A stretch of DNA of 64,000 nt from NCBI RefSeq assembly GCF_000178155.2, contig NZ_ADKM02000095.1, positions 1 through 64,000 of the forward strand, in the 5' to 3' direction. The first letter of the stretch is position 1; each line of letters begins with the position of its first letter. Positions 56,373 to 64,000 of this stretch are shown piece by piece. The DNA comes from Hominimerdicola alba 8 (GTDB lineage Bacteria; Bacillota; Clostridia; Oscillospirales; Ruminococcaceae). The notes under the pieces were generated by a model, which saw only the letters and a program-made list of their open reading frames with translations, made no database searches and was not told where the DNA came from. The position numbers and the translations under genes were made by a program.

Positions 56373-57194
56373 ATGGCGGGAGGGATATTTGACTCGCATT
56401 GTCATTACGATGACCCTGCCTTTGATGAGGACAGGTTCGAGCTGCTGGACAGACTGCTGACAGGCGATGCTCACCCAATAGACAGGATGCTTCATGCCGC
56501 CACCGATGAAAAGTCGGCAAGGTTCGGCATCGAAACAGCTAAAAGATATGAAAATTACTACACCTCAGTGGGTTTCCACCCCGAAAATGCTGACGAAGTT
56601 CCCGATAACTACATGGATATCTTACAGGAACTTTACCGCGAAGCCTGCGAGATACACAAGCTGGGCGCTGTCGGTGAGATAGGGCTTGACTACCACTATG
56701 AGGGCTACAATAAAGAAAAGCAGATAAAGATGTTCAAAGACCAGGTGAGGTTCGCGGTGTGCAAATCTCTGCCTGTCATAGTACACTGCCGCGATGCTAC
56801 AGAGGACTGCATGAAGATACTCAACGAGTTCCGTCCCGAAGGCGTTATGCACTGCTTTTCAGGCTCGGCTGAAACGGCTGAGGAAGTCGTGAAGCTGGGC
56901 ATGTACATCGGTTTCACGGGTGCGCTGGCTTTCAAAAACAACAAGAAGTCGCGCCGTTCCTGCGAAGCTGTGCCGCTGGACAGGCTCCTGCTGGAAACTG
57001 ACTGCCCCTACATGGCACCGCCTCCCTACAGGGGCGAGCGCAGTGACAGTTCGATGATAGCCGAAACTGCAAAGGTCATGGCTGAGGTAAAGGGCGTTTC
57101 GGTGGAAGAGATAATACGCATCACCAACGAGAACGCATGCAGGCTGTTCGGTATAAACAGAGATGAAGAGGCTATTTTTCTGAGTTCAATGTGA
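56373..57194 (+). CDS. tatD: TatD-family metal-dependent hydrolase
   Basis: A 273-residue TIM-barrel nuclease of the TatD type. The metal site residues are visible in IFDSHCHYDDPAFDE, GAVGEIGLDYHYEGYNKEKQ, PVIVHCRDATEDCM, MHCFSGSAETAEEVV and LLETDCPYMAPPPYRGER. TatD enzymes act as 3'-5' exonucleases in DNA repair or turnover. AAAGGAGATCTGT precedes the chosen ATG; the longer frame upstream is rejected. Confidence 0.93.
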   Translation: MAGGIFDSHCHYDDPAFDEDRFELLDRLLTGDAHPIDRMLHAATDEKSARFGIETAKRYENYYTSVGFHPENADEVPDNYMDILQELYREACEIHKLGAVGEIGLDYHYEGYNKEKQIKMFKDQVRFAVCKSLPVIVHCRDATEDCMKILNEFRPEGVMHCFSGSAETAEEVVKLGMYIGFTGALAFKNNKKSRRSCEAVPLDRLLLETDCPYMAPPPYRGERSDSSMIAETAKVMAEVKGVSVEEIIRITNENACRLFGINRDEEAIFLSSM

Positions 57195-57245
57195 CGAACA
57201 TACGAAATATAAAAATACAATAATAAACTTTGGAGATGAATAAAA

Positions 57246-58202
57246 TTGGCAGAGATACTGTATCTGGTGATACCTTGCTATAATGAGGAGGAAATGCTCC
57301 CCATAACGGCTAAGGCTATCATGAAAAAGATGGACACACTTATAGGCGAGGGCAAGATAAGCCCCAAAAGTAAAGTAATGCTGGTGGACGACGGTTCTAA
57401 GGACAAGACTTGGGAAGTCATCGAAAAACTGCATGGTCTGGCGCAGACCGATATCTTCACGGGCATAAAACTCTCGCGCAACAGGGGGCATCAGAATGCA
57501 CTGCTGGCAGGTCTTATGACAGCAAGGAACTACGCCGACATAATGATATCGATGGACGCAGACCTTCAGGACGATATAAACGCCATCGACGGCATGCTGG
57601 AAAAACGCGCTGAGGGCTGTGAGATAGTCTACGGTGTGAGGTCTTCGAGAGAAACTGACACCGCTTTCAAGCGCAACACTGCACGCGCCTACTACAAGGT
57701 GCTGGAGATGATGGGTGTCGAGATAACCTATGACCACGCCGACTACAGACTTATGAGCAAACGTGCCGTAGATGCGCTGGCTGATTTCAAGGAGGTCAAC
57801 CTGTTCCTGAGAGGAATGGTGCCGATGGTGGGCTTCAAGAGCGACATCGTGAAGTACGAAAGAAACGAGCGCGTGGCGGGCGAATCAAAGTACCCGCTGA
57901 AAAAGATGCTGGCTTTCGCGATAGAGGGCATAACTTCGCTGTCGGTAAAGCCCATAAGATTTATTACAGCGCTGGGCGTTATCATTTTTGTAGTATCTAT
58001 ACTGATGCTGATGTACTTCCTTATCGACAAGGCTTTCGGCAACACCGAAAGGGGCTGGGCTTCCACGATAGTTTCGATATGGGCTATCGGCGGTCTGCAA
58101 ATGCTGGCGATAGGTGTCATCGGTGAATATATAGGCAAGATCTATCTGGAAACTAAGGCAAGACCTAAGTTTATCATAGATATAAATCTGGAAGAGAAGT
58201 AG
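57246..58202 (+). CDS. Membrane glycosyltransferase, GT2 (GtrB/DPM1-like)
   Basis: A 318-residue enzyme that probably moves a sugar from a nucleotide to a polyprenyl phosphate at the membrane. LYLVIPCYNEEEMLPITAKA opens the GT2 domain; KVMLVDDGSKDKTWEVIEKL and ADIMISMDADLQDDINAIDG hold the acidic residues. KYPLKKMLAFAIEGITSLSV precedes two C-terminal membrane segments, ALGVIIFVVSILMLMYFLID and IWAIGGLQMLAIGVIGEYIG. The start is TTG with GGAGA 9 bp upstream. The sugar cannot be told. Confidence 0.88.
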   Translation: MAEILYLVIPCYNEEEMLPITAKAIMKKMDTLIGEGKISPKSKVMLVDDGSKDKTWEVIEKLHGLAQTDIFTGIKLSRNRGHQNALLAGLMTARNYADIMISMDADLQDDINAIDGMLEKRAEGCEIVYGVRSSRETDTAFKRNTARAYYKVLEMMGVEITYDHADYRLMSKRAVDALADFKEVNLFLRGMVPMVGFKSDIVKYERNERVAGESKYPLKKMLAFAIEGITSLSVKPIRFITALGVIIFVVSILMLMYFLIDKAFGNTERGWASTIVSIWAIGGLQMLAIGVIGEYIGKIYLETKARPKFIIDINLEEK

Positions 58203-58246
58203 TTCCTTCCGAAAGGAAAAACCAAAATAAATACGACCTCACTGAC

Positions 58247-58315
58247 GGCGATGCGTCAGCGCTGGACTCCTGTCGGGTGCTTGGGAGTTTCGGTGCAGAC
58301 AGGTGCAATATCGCC
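58247..58315 (+). promoter_or_regulatory. Structured leader before the SseB-like gene
   Basis: GGCGAT (58247) and ATCGCC (58310) can close a stem around about 57 nt. Inside and beside it are competing pairings: CTGACG with CGTCAG, ACTCC with GGGAGT, CCTGTC with GACAGG. Mutually exclusive stems of this kind are typical of regulatory RNAs. I recognise no known class. Confidence 0.4.
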
Positions 58316-58351
58316 GCAGAATGGTCAGAAAGCAAAAAGGAGTAGAAAATT

Positions 58352-58960
58352 ATGGCAAATCAGAACTTACAGATCTCAGGCAAGGTATCCAACGAGAAGA
58401 TCGACAACACCGCACTGGTAGAAGCTATCGGCGCAATGAGAAATGAATTCAATGCAGATACACAGAACAAGGTCATCAACAATGCGCTGAGATCGACTTT
58501 CCTTGTACCTGCTATCATCGAGAAGAATCAGGAATTGGTGGCTGACAAGGAGAACCACGTTCAGTTCCAGGACAAGCAGACTGCAAAGTTCCTGCTGATA
58601 AACAAGAATGTCAAGGACGAGGACGGCAACGAGAAGACTATCTCTTACTTCCCTGTTTTCACAAGCAAGGAAACTCTTGACGAGATGAGAAAGACCACCG
58701 ACCAGAATTTCATGCCTTTCGCTATGAAGTTTGCCGACATCGCCAACCTGACAGAGAACACCCCCAATGTTGAGGGCTTCGTACTCGACCCATTCACCAG
58801 AGCGCACAACCTGCCTTTCACTAAGGGCATGCTGGAGTCAATCAAGCAGACTCTCATCAATTTCAGAAATTCAAGAAATGCTGCTGTAAAGGCTGCTGAG
58901 GAAGCTACAGGCGAGAGCGCACCCAACATCACAGTAAACTCCAATAAGGAAGAAGTTTAA
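58352..58960 (+). CDS. SseB-like protein
   Basis: A 202-residue soluble protein. NNALRSTFLVPAIIEKNQEL and ISYFPVFTSKETLDEMRK with VEGFVLDPFTRAHNLPFTKG follow the SseB N-terminal domain pattern (levels of V.F.A....L and F.L.PF...L.L). The family is widespread, with unknown biochemistry; the name comes from a serine-sensitivity phenotype. AAGGAGTAG precedes the ATG. The codon use is strongly biased (AAG, GCT, AAC), which suggests high expression. Confidence 0.75.
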   Translation: MANQNLQISGKVSNEKIDNTALVEAIGAMRNEFNADTQNKVINNALRSTFLVPAIIEKNQELVADKENHVQFQDKQTAKFLLINKNVKDEDGNEKTISYFPVFTSKETLDEMRKTTDQNFMPFAMKFADIANLTENTPNVEGFVLDPFTRAHNLPFTKGMLESIKQTLINFRNSRNAAVKAAEEATGESAPNITVNSNKEEV

Positions 58961-58968
58961 TATTACTT

Positions 58969-59002
58969 GGGTCGGGATAGTCATACTGTTCCGACCCTTT
59001 TT
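58969..59002 (+). terminator. Terminator of the SseB-like gene
   Basis: GGGTCGG and CCGACCC pair around a 15-nt loop followed by TTTTTA. Confidence 0.85.
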
Positions 59003-59078
59003 ATGTTAACGGCGATGATGATACGAAAAAATGTATAAGGTATCAGCTTTGCCGTCTGATAGATGTGAGGTGAGCCGA

Positions 59079-59597
59079 ATGAGATATATCTTTTGCCCTC
59101 AGTGCGGCAGAAAGCTGAGTGACAGACCTGCGGGCGATGAGGGACAGGTGCCATACTGCATGGGCTGTGACAAGCTGTGGTTCGATACTTTCCCCAGCTG
59201 TTCGATAGTACTGGTGGCGAATGAATATGACGAGATAGCACTGCTGAGACAGGATTACATGTCAGACAAGTACACGACCTTTGTATCGGGGTACATAACT
59301 CCGGGTGAAAATGCCGAGCAGACGGCAGTACGCGAGGTCAGGGAAGAGATAGGCATAGCCCTTGACGGTGTTGACTACGCGGGTACATACTGGTTTGAGA
59401 AACAAGGTCTGCTGATGCACGGCTTCATCGCGCGGGCGAAAAAACAGCCGTTGGTGCTGTCTTCTGAGGTGGACTGGGCTGACTGGACACCCGCCGAGAA
59501 AGTGATAGAAACTATCTTCCCCGACTCGCCCGGAAATGCCGCTTATGCTATATATATGAAGTTCATGGGGGAATACTTCGGCAAGGGGGAAAAGTGA
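59079..59597 (+). CDS. Nudix hydrolase with zinc ribbon (NADH pyrophosphatase-like)
   Basis: A 172-residue hydrolase. An N-terminal zinc ribbon (FCPQCGRKLSD, then YCMGCDKLWF) is followed by the Nudix box GYITPGENAEQTAVREVREE with IGI. Zinc ribbon plus Nudix box is the NudC layout, so a dinucleotide such as NADH is a likely substrate; the protein is shorter than NudC. The ATG at 59079 follows GAGGTGAG; the upstream start lacks a site. It overlaps endonuclease V by one base (TGATG). Confidence 0.85.
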   Translation: MRYIFCPQCGRKLSDRPAGDEGQVPYCMGCDKLWFDTFPSCSIVLVANEYDEIALLRQDYMSDKYTTFVSGYITPGENAEQTAVREVREEIGIALDGVDYAGTYWFEKQGLLMHGFIARAKKQPLVLSSEVDWADWTPAEKVIETIFPDSPGNAAYAIYMKFMGEYFGKGEK

Positions 59598-60292
59598 TGT
59601 ACGCTGAGGAAGAAAAGTTCGCGCAGATACAAAATGACCTCAGGCAGAAAATAAGTCTGGAGGACAGCTTTTCGGCTGATGCCCTTAAGACCGTTGCGGG
59701 CGTAGACCTCGCCTACTGGCAGGAGGGCGACACCGAACGTGCAGTCTGCTGTATAGTGGTGACAGATGCCGCCAGCGGCGAAGTCATCGAGAAAAAGCAG
59801 TGTGACGGCATGATAGATGTGCCGTATATACCCGGTTATCTGGCATTTCGGGAACTTCCGCTGGTGCTTAAGACTGTCGGACTGCTGGAAAATGAACCCG
59901 ATCTTTTCATTTTTGACGGCAACGGTTATCTCCACCCGCGTCACATGGGCATCGCGACACATGCGGCGCTGGTCATGGGCAGACCCGCTATGGGCATAGC
60001 GAAAACATACTTCCGCGTAGACAAAAAGACCGACTACACCGAACCCGCCGAAGATGCGGGCAGTTACACCGACATCATAATCGACGGCGAAGTATACGGT
60101 CGTGCGCTGAGGACACACAAGGGCGTTAAGCCTGTGTTCGTGTCGGCGGGAAGCGGCATAAGCCTTGACACTGCCTGCGATATCTCACTGCGGCTGACTT
60201 CAAAGGAAAGCCATATACCTATCCCGACCCGTCTTGCCGACCTTGAAACGCATACCGCGAGGGCGGCGCTGAGGGGCGGCGCGGAAGAATAG
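59597..60292 (+). CDS. nfi: Endonuclease V (deoxyinosine repair)
   Basis: A 231-residue enzyme that cuts DNA next to deoxyinosine. TVAGVDLAYWQEGDTERAVC holds the first Asp; DVPYIPGYLAFRELPLVLKT carries the wedge PYIP and the Glu; FIFDGNGYLHPRHMGIATHA has the second Asp and His. Length is normal. It is coupled to the Nudix gene, so both may act on damaged nucleotides. Confidence 0.93.
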   Translation: MYAEEEKFAQIQNDLRQKISLEDSFSADALKTVAGVDLAYWQEGDTERAVCCIVVTDAASGEVIEKKQCDGMIDVPYIPGYLAFRELPLVLKTVGLLENEPDLFIFDGNGYLHPRHMGIATHAALVMGRPAMGIAKTYFRVDKKTDYTEPAEDAGSYTDIIIDGEVYGRALRTHKGVKPVFVSAGSGISLDTACDISLRLTSKESHIPIPTRLADLETHTARAALRGGAEE

Positions 60293-60372
60293 GCGTTTTC
60301 CCCGCAAGGGGACGGAACTAAAAGACCCCGCAATAACCGCATTTCCTTAATGGAAACAGCGCAAAAGCTGAC

Positions 60373-60402
60373 TTGACAGCGCAATTATTCTTGTGATACA
60401 AT
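60373..60402 (+). promoter_or_regulatory. Promoter of the GH8 gene
   Basis: TTGACA (60373-60378) and TACAAT (60397-60402), 18 bp apart, 34 bp before the ATG. Confidence 0.75.
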
Positions 60403-60436
60403 GTAATTACCAACTTTTGTTATATAGGAGGGTATC

Positions 60437-61594
60437 ATGTTCAAGAATAATTACCGCAACGTGTTTGCCGAGATCGGCAAGAGCGAAACTGAAATAAAAA
60501 CGCGGCTGGATAAGCTGACAGAAGAATTTTTCTTCGGTGATGACAGCTTTTACCATGAAGTCGGAGATATGGGATATCTTGAAGACACGGGCAACCATGA
60601 TGCCCGCACTGAGGGCATGTCCTACGGCATGATGCTGGCTGTACAGCTGGACAGAAAAGATATCTTTGACAGGATATGGAAATGGTCAAAGCACTACATG
60701 TACATGACCGACGGCTGGAACGCGGGTTATTTCGCGTGGTCATGCAAGCCCGACGGCACACGCAACTCTGACGGTCCTGCGCCCGACGGCGAGGAATACT
60801 ATGCGATGGCGCTGTTTTTCGCTTCACACCGCTGGGGCGACGGCGAGGGCATATTCAATTACAGCAAAGAGGCGAAAGACCTCCTGCGAAGCTGTCTGCA
60901 CAAGGGCGAAGGCGATACAGTCGGTGCGCCCATGTGGGATATTGAGCGCAAGCTGATACTTTTCGGACCAGCCTGTGATTTCAGCGATGCTTCATACCAT
61001 CTGCCGCATTTTTATGAACTTTTCGCACTCTGGGCATACGAAGAGGACAGAGAATTCTGGGCGGGTGCGGCTAAGGCGAGCCGCGAGTATATCGCGAAGT
61101 CCTGCCACCCCGCAACAGGCATGAGTCCCGAATACGGCGAGTTTGACGGTTCACCGATGTCAAGGCCTCTCCCCTGGACGCATGACAGGCACGATTATTT
61201 TTACAGCGATGCTTACCGAACCGCCGCAAACATCGGTCTTGACTGCGTATGGTTCGGCAAGGACGAGGGGCATTTTGCCGCCGTACCGAGATTACAGCAC
61301 ACGCTGGGCATCATAAACCGCGATGAACCTTACATGACATATGAAGTCGATGGCACTAAGCTGACACAGCCCGCACTTCACCCTGTCGGGCTTATGGCGG
61401 CTACTGCTATGGGATCGCTGGCGGTGAGAGATAAGCTGTCACTGACATCACCCGACCCAAAAGTTCGTCTTGCGGCTGAATGGGTCGAAAAGCTGTGGAA
61501 CTCTCCCCTGCGCACAGGCGGGCGGCGGTATTACGACAACTGCCTTTACATGTTCGCATTTCTGGCGCTCAGCGGCAATTACCGCATCTGGTAG
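60437..61594 (+). CDS. Reducing-end xylose-releasing exo-oligoxylanase (GH8)
   Basis: A 385-residue GH8 enzyme that removes xylose from the reducing end of short xylo-oligosaccharides. NHDARTEGMSYGMMLAVQLD contains the general acid Glu, and HDYFYSDAYRTAANIGLDC the region of the base Asp. Further family segments are DGWNAGYFAWSCKPDGTRNS and APDGEEYYAMALFFASHRWG. There is no signal peptide, so it works in the cytoplasm on imported oligomers. GGAGGGTATC precedes the ATG. Confidence 0.9.
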   Translation: MFKNNYRNVFAEIGKSETEIKTRLDKLTEEFFFGDDSFYHEVGDMGYLEDTGNHDARTEGMSYGMMLAVQLDRKDIFDRIWKWSKHYMYMTDGWNAGYFAWSCKPDGTRNSDGPAPDGEEYYAMALFFASHRWGDGEGIFNYSKEAKDLLRSCLHKGEGDTVGAPMWDIERKLILFGPACDFSDASYHLPHFYELFALWAYEEDREFWAGAAKASREYIAKSCHPATGMSPEYGEFDGSPMSRPLPWTHDRHDYFYSDAYRTAANIGLDCVWFGKDEGHFAAVPRLQHTLGIINRDEPYMTYEVDGTKLTQPALHPVGLMAATAMGSLAVRDKLSLTSPDPKVRLAAEWVEKLWNSPLRTGGRRYYDNCLYMFAFLALSGNYRIW

Positions 61595-61604
61595 AAAAAC
61601 ACCG

Positions 61605-61638
61605 ACACCCCTGCTTTATGACGGCAGGGGTGTTTTAT
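61605..61638 (+). terminator. Terminator of the GH8 gene
   Basis: ACACCCCTGC and GCAGGGGTGT pair around a TTTATGACG loop, followed by TTTATG. Confidence 0.8.
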
Positions 61639-61661
61639 GTTTCTCACAATTTTGGTGTGTC

Positions 61662-61698
61662 GGCGCGGAAAGCAATACACGACCAAATCGGGACTTAT
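61662..61698 (+). repeat. Diverged half copy of the 26634-26730 element
   Basis: 38 aligned bases match 26700-26737 at 31 positions, including CAATACAC and ACCAAAT. It lies between two convergent terminators. Confidence 0.6.
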
Positions 61699-61707
61699 GT
61701 TTTACAC

Positions 61708-61745
61708 ACAATAAAAGGCGCTTCCCTTTTGCGGGGAAGCGCCTT
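61708..61745 (-). terminator. Terminator of glmS
   Basis: AAGGCGCTTCCC and GGGGAAGCGCCTT form a long GC-rich stem; on the minus strand TTTTATTG follows. Confidence 0.85.
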
Positions 61746-61756
61746 GTTGTTATATT

Positions 61757-63595
61757 TTATTCAACAGTTACGCTCTTTGCGAGGTTTCTGGGCTTGTCAA
61801 CGTCAAGACCCTTAGCCACCGAGATGTAGTAACCCAACAGCTGTAACGGTACGACCGCAAGGCTTGCCGCGAACAGCGGGTCGGTCTTGGGAACGTATGC
61901 GGTGAAGTCTGCGGTATCCTCAACGCTGTAGTTGCCATAGGAAGTCAGACCCATTATGTAAGCACCGCGCGACTTGCACTCGACCATGTTTGAAACTGTC
62001 TTTTCAAACAAAGCCTGCTGTGTCAGCACGCTTATTACCAGTGTGCCGTTCTCGATAAGCGAGATAGGACCGTGTTTCAGTTCGCCTGCGGCATAAGCCT
62101 CCGAATGGATATAGCTTATCTCCTTCATTTTCAGCGAACCCTCAAGGCTTACTGCGTAGTCGATACCTCTGCCGATAAAGAAAGCATCGCGTATATTCGA
62201 GAACTTAGATGCGAACCACTGTATACGCTCTTTATCCTCCAGTATCTTTGCCACCTTGTCGGGAATGGTGTTAAGTTCTTCCAGCAGTTCGGCAAATCTC
62301 TCTTCTGTTATCTCTTCGCGCACTTTTGCGAACTGCATAGCCAGCAGATAAGCGGCGATAAGCTGTGTGCTGTACGCCTTTGTTGTAGCAACAGATATTT
62401 CGGGACCCGCAAGTGTGTAGAACACGCTGTCAGCCTCTCTTGCTATGTTGGAACCTACCACATTGACTATGCCGAGAGTCTTTATGCCGCGCTCTTTAGC
62501 AAGCGTGAGAGCGGCGCGGCTGTCGGCAGTTTCGCCCGACTGGCTGATTATCACCACAAGGCTGTTCTTACTGAGGGGCATCTTCCTGTATCTGAATTCG
62601 CTGGCAAGTTCTACCCTCACAGGTATAGAAGTCAGTTCTTCAAACACATACTGTGCCGCAACGCCCACATGGTAAGCCGAACCGCAGGCAACTATGTATA
62701 TCTGGCTCAGCGCCTTTACCTCTTCATCAGTCAGACCGAATTCGTCAAGCACGATTCTGCCGTCCTTGACAACAGAGTTTATGGTATCCCTGATGACCTT
62801 GGGCTGTTCGTGTATCTCCTTGAGCATGAAGTGCTCATAGCCGCCCTTTTCTGCGGCTTCGGCGTTCCACTTTATCTCAGTGAGTTCCTTTGTTATCTCC
62901 TCACGCTCGATATTATAGAACTTCACTTCGCCCTTAGACAGCTTTGCTATCTCCAGATTGCCGATATAATAAACGTTCCTTGTATATTTGAGTATGGCAG
63001 GCACATCGGAAGCCACATAAGTTTCGCCGTCAGCGATACCTATTATCATGGGGCTGTCCTTGCGGGCTGTGTAGATCTCTTCGGGATATTCCTTGAACAT
63101 AACGCACAGCGCATAACTGCCGCGTATACGTATCATAGCCCTCGCGATGGAGTCAACAGGACCCTCGCCGTACTTGCGGTAGTAGTAGTCTATCAGCTTA
63201 ACAGCGACTTCGGTATCAGTCTGCGACCTGAAAGTGTAGCCCGCCTTTACCAGCTTCTCTTTAAGTTCCTGATAGTTCTCTATGATGCCGTTGTGTACCG
63301 CGATGACATTTTCATCGTCAGTGGCATGCGGGTGAGCGTTCAGCGCAGATGGTTCACCATGAGTCGCCCATCTTGTATGACCTATACCGCAGCAGCCTTT
63401 TACAGCCTTGCCGCCATCGGTCATATTGACCAGCACTGCCAGCTTGCCTTTTTCCTTGATTATCTCGGTATCTCTGTCACCGTCACGCACAGCGATGCCA
63501 GCCGAGTCATAACCTCTGTATTCCAGTTTGGACAGACCGTCCAGCAGCACAGGTGCCGCCTGACGCATACCTGTAAATCCAACTATTCCGCACAT
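61757..63595 (-). CDS. glmS: Glucosamine-fructose-6-phosphate aminotransferase
   Basis: A 612-residue enzyme making glucosamine 6-phosphate for cell wall synthesis. The N-terminal glutaminase starts MCGIVGFTGMRQAAPVLLDG with catalytic Cys2 in place. GHTRWATHGEPSALNAHPHA follows. The two SIS isomerase domains carry VVIISQSGETADSRAALTLA and SYIHSEAYAAGELKHGPISL; the C-terminus ends DKPRNLAKSVTVE as in the family. The start at 63595 is fixed by Cys2 and by GGAGG upstream. Confidence 0.96.
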   Translation of the reverse strand: MCGIVGFTGMRQAAPVLLDGLSKLEYRGYDSAGIAVRDGDRDTEIIKEKGKLAVLVNMTDGGKAVKGCCGIGHTRWATHGEPSALNAHPHATDDENVIAVHNGIIENYQELKEKLVKAGYTFRSQTDTEVAVKLIDYYYRKYGEGPVDSIARAMIRIRGSYALCVMFKEYPEEIYTARKDSPMIIGIADGETYVASDVPAILKYTRNVYYIGNLEIAKLSKGEVKFYNIEREEITKELTEIKWNAEAAEKGGYEHFMLKEIHEQPKVIRDTINSVVKDGRIVLDEFGLTDEEVKALSQIYIVACGSAYHVGVAAQYVFEELTSIPVRVELASEFRYRKMPLSKNSLVVIISQSGETADSRAALTLAKERGIKTLGIVNVVGSNIAREADSVFYTLAGPEISVATTKAYSTQLIAAYLLAMQFAKVREEITEERFAELLEELNTIPDKVAKILEDKERIQWFASKFSNIRDAFFIGRGIDYAVSLEGSLKMKEISYIHSEAYAAGELKHGPISLIENGTLVISVLTQQALFEKTVSNMVECKSRGAYIMGLTSYGNYSVEDTADFTAYVPKTDPLFAASLAVVPLQLLGYYISVAKGLDVDKPRNLAKSVTVE

Positions 63596-63679
63596 GTTTA
63601 TATACCTCCAAGTATTCAGCGATATACCGCTGCGAACTGTATTGCATATCATCAAAAAAAGCAACAAAAAACTATTTTA

Positions 63680-63708
63680 ATTATAACAGAATAACGCCCG
63701 ACTGTCAA
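63680..63708 (-). promoter_or_regulatory. Promoter of glmS
   Basis: Perfect consensus on the minus strand: TTGACA (63703-63708), 17 bp, TATAAT (63680-63685). The leader is only about 80 nt, too short for a glmS ribozyme. Confidence 0.9.
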
Positions 63709-63754
63709 TAGTTATGTTAACTTTTTGGCAGTTTGACACATAACGGTCACATAT

Positions 63755-64000
63755 TCATCCGCTGTGGTTTGCCGAGAAAACATCTGCCACATCTGATATT
63801 GTAATATATGCGGCGGGGTCGGTATCATGCACGATATTTCTCATGCGGGTCACCTGAAAACGGTTGACCACGAAATAGATGAAAGTCTTTTCGGCGTTGG
63901 AATAGCCGCCTTTTGCGTTTATCAGCGTCACGCCGCTCCCGAACTCACTGCTCAGCCGTTCAGTGACTTCGGCGGGCTTGTTGGTTATTATTATCGCACC
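63755..64000 (-). CDS. YitT-type membrane protein, C-terminal part (cut by window edge)
   Basis: Only the last 81 residues are visible. The text AIIITNKPAEVTERLSSEFG, GVTLINAKGGYSNAEKTFIY and FVVNRFQVTRMRNIVHDTDP is the soluble C-terminal domain (DUF2179) of YitT proteins, which have five or six membrane segments in the part outside the window. It ends upstream of the glmS promoter, on the same strand. Function of the family is unclear. Confidence 0.8.
   Translation of the reverse strand, partial: GAIIITNKPAEVTERLSSEFGSGVTLINAKGGYSNAEKTFIYFVVNRFQVTRMRNIVHDTDPAAYITISDVADVFSANHSG

Noticed and set aside
55963-56520. 185-residue minus-strand frame over the hexamer cluster and tatD start
   Set aside because: Runs through hairpins and repeats, lacks a ribosome site, and overlaps the well-supported tatD.
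63596-63680. glmS ribozyme
   Set aside because: Leader too short and no core resembling the ribozyme.

Overview
The window looks like a chromosome segment of a gut or rumen Ruminococcus-type bacterium (Oscillospiraceae, Firmicutes). Supporting signs are a secreted protein ending in a type I dockerin, a reducing-end xylanase (GH8), a four-gene glycogen operon, SpoIIE, consensus sigma-A promoters with 17-bp spacers, and strong AGGAGG-type ribosome sites. The species is an inference; no rRNA or tRNA gene was found to anchor it.

Positions 1-16080 are accessory DNA. The first block (1 to about 8040) is the right part of a mobilizable transposon: a methyltransferase C-terminus, a sigma-like regulator and HTH protein, a candidate oriT, mobC-mobA, a Cys-rich protein, a replication initiator with a DnaC-like loader, a TnpW-type small protein and a large serine recombinase. 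It ends beside the 3' remnant of an interrupted gene (8045-8179). The second block (about 8400-16080) has its own small genes, one apparently frameshifted, a second TnpW-like protein and a second large serine recombinase. On the opposite strand lies a decapitated conjugation module (initiator-like protein, PcfB, VirD4, a Maff2-type protein cut short). A 12-bp inverted repeat (10944-10955 / 16001-16012) frames that minus-strand module.

Positions 16288-30972 form one long minus-strand purine gene cluster, read purE, HAD phosphatase, purF, purM, purN, IMP cyclohydrolase of the PurO type, AICAR transformylase (PurH activity without its cyclohydrolase half), purD. Between these genes sit about ten small genes unrelated to purine synthesis, including DUF2262, SF0329-like, Imm51-like and CbrC-like proteins. 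This resembles a bank of orphan immunity-type genes inside a housekeeping operon. The cluster starts from a good promoter followed by a roughly 200-nt leader with an intrinsic terminator just ahead of purE. The PurF protein lacks the catalytic N-terminal cysteine.

Positions 31367-44698 are plus-strand housekeeping genes: rsmA and spoIIE, the glycogen operon glgB-glgC-glgD with glgA, a membrane protein, and a pentose module (FGGY kinase, MmcQ/YjbR protein, AraD-type epimerase). Convergent terminators separate this from typA (minus). A divergent promoter then drives the dockerin protein, followed by yfmF-yfmH-lgt-folD.

Positions 55372-56372 are a kilobase without a normal gene. The stretch has a transposase remnant, twelve TTGACA/TGTCAA hexamers mostly in pairs 9 bp apart, and a 12-bp inverted repeat at its edges. 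After it come tatD, a GT2 glycosyltransferase, an SseB-like protein with a structured leader, a Nudix hydrolase, endonuclease V and the GH8 enzyme. On the minus strand are glmS and the end of a YitT-type gene running off the window.
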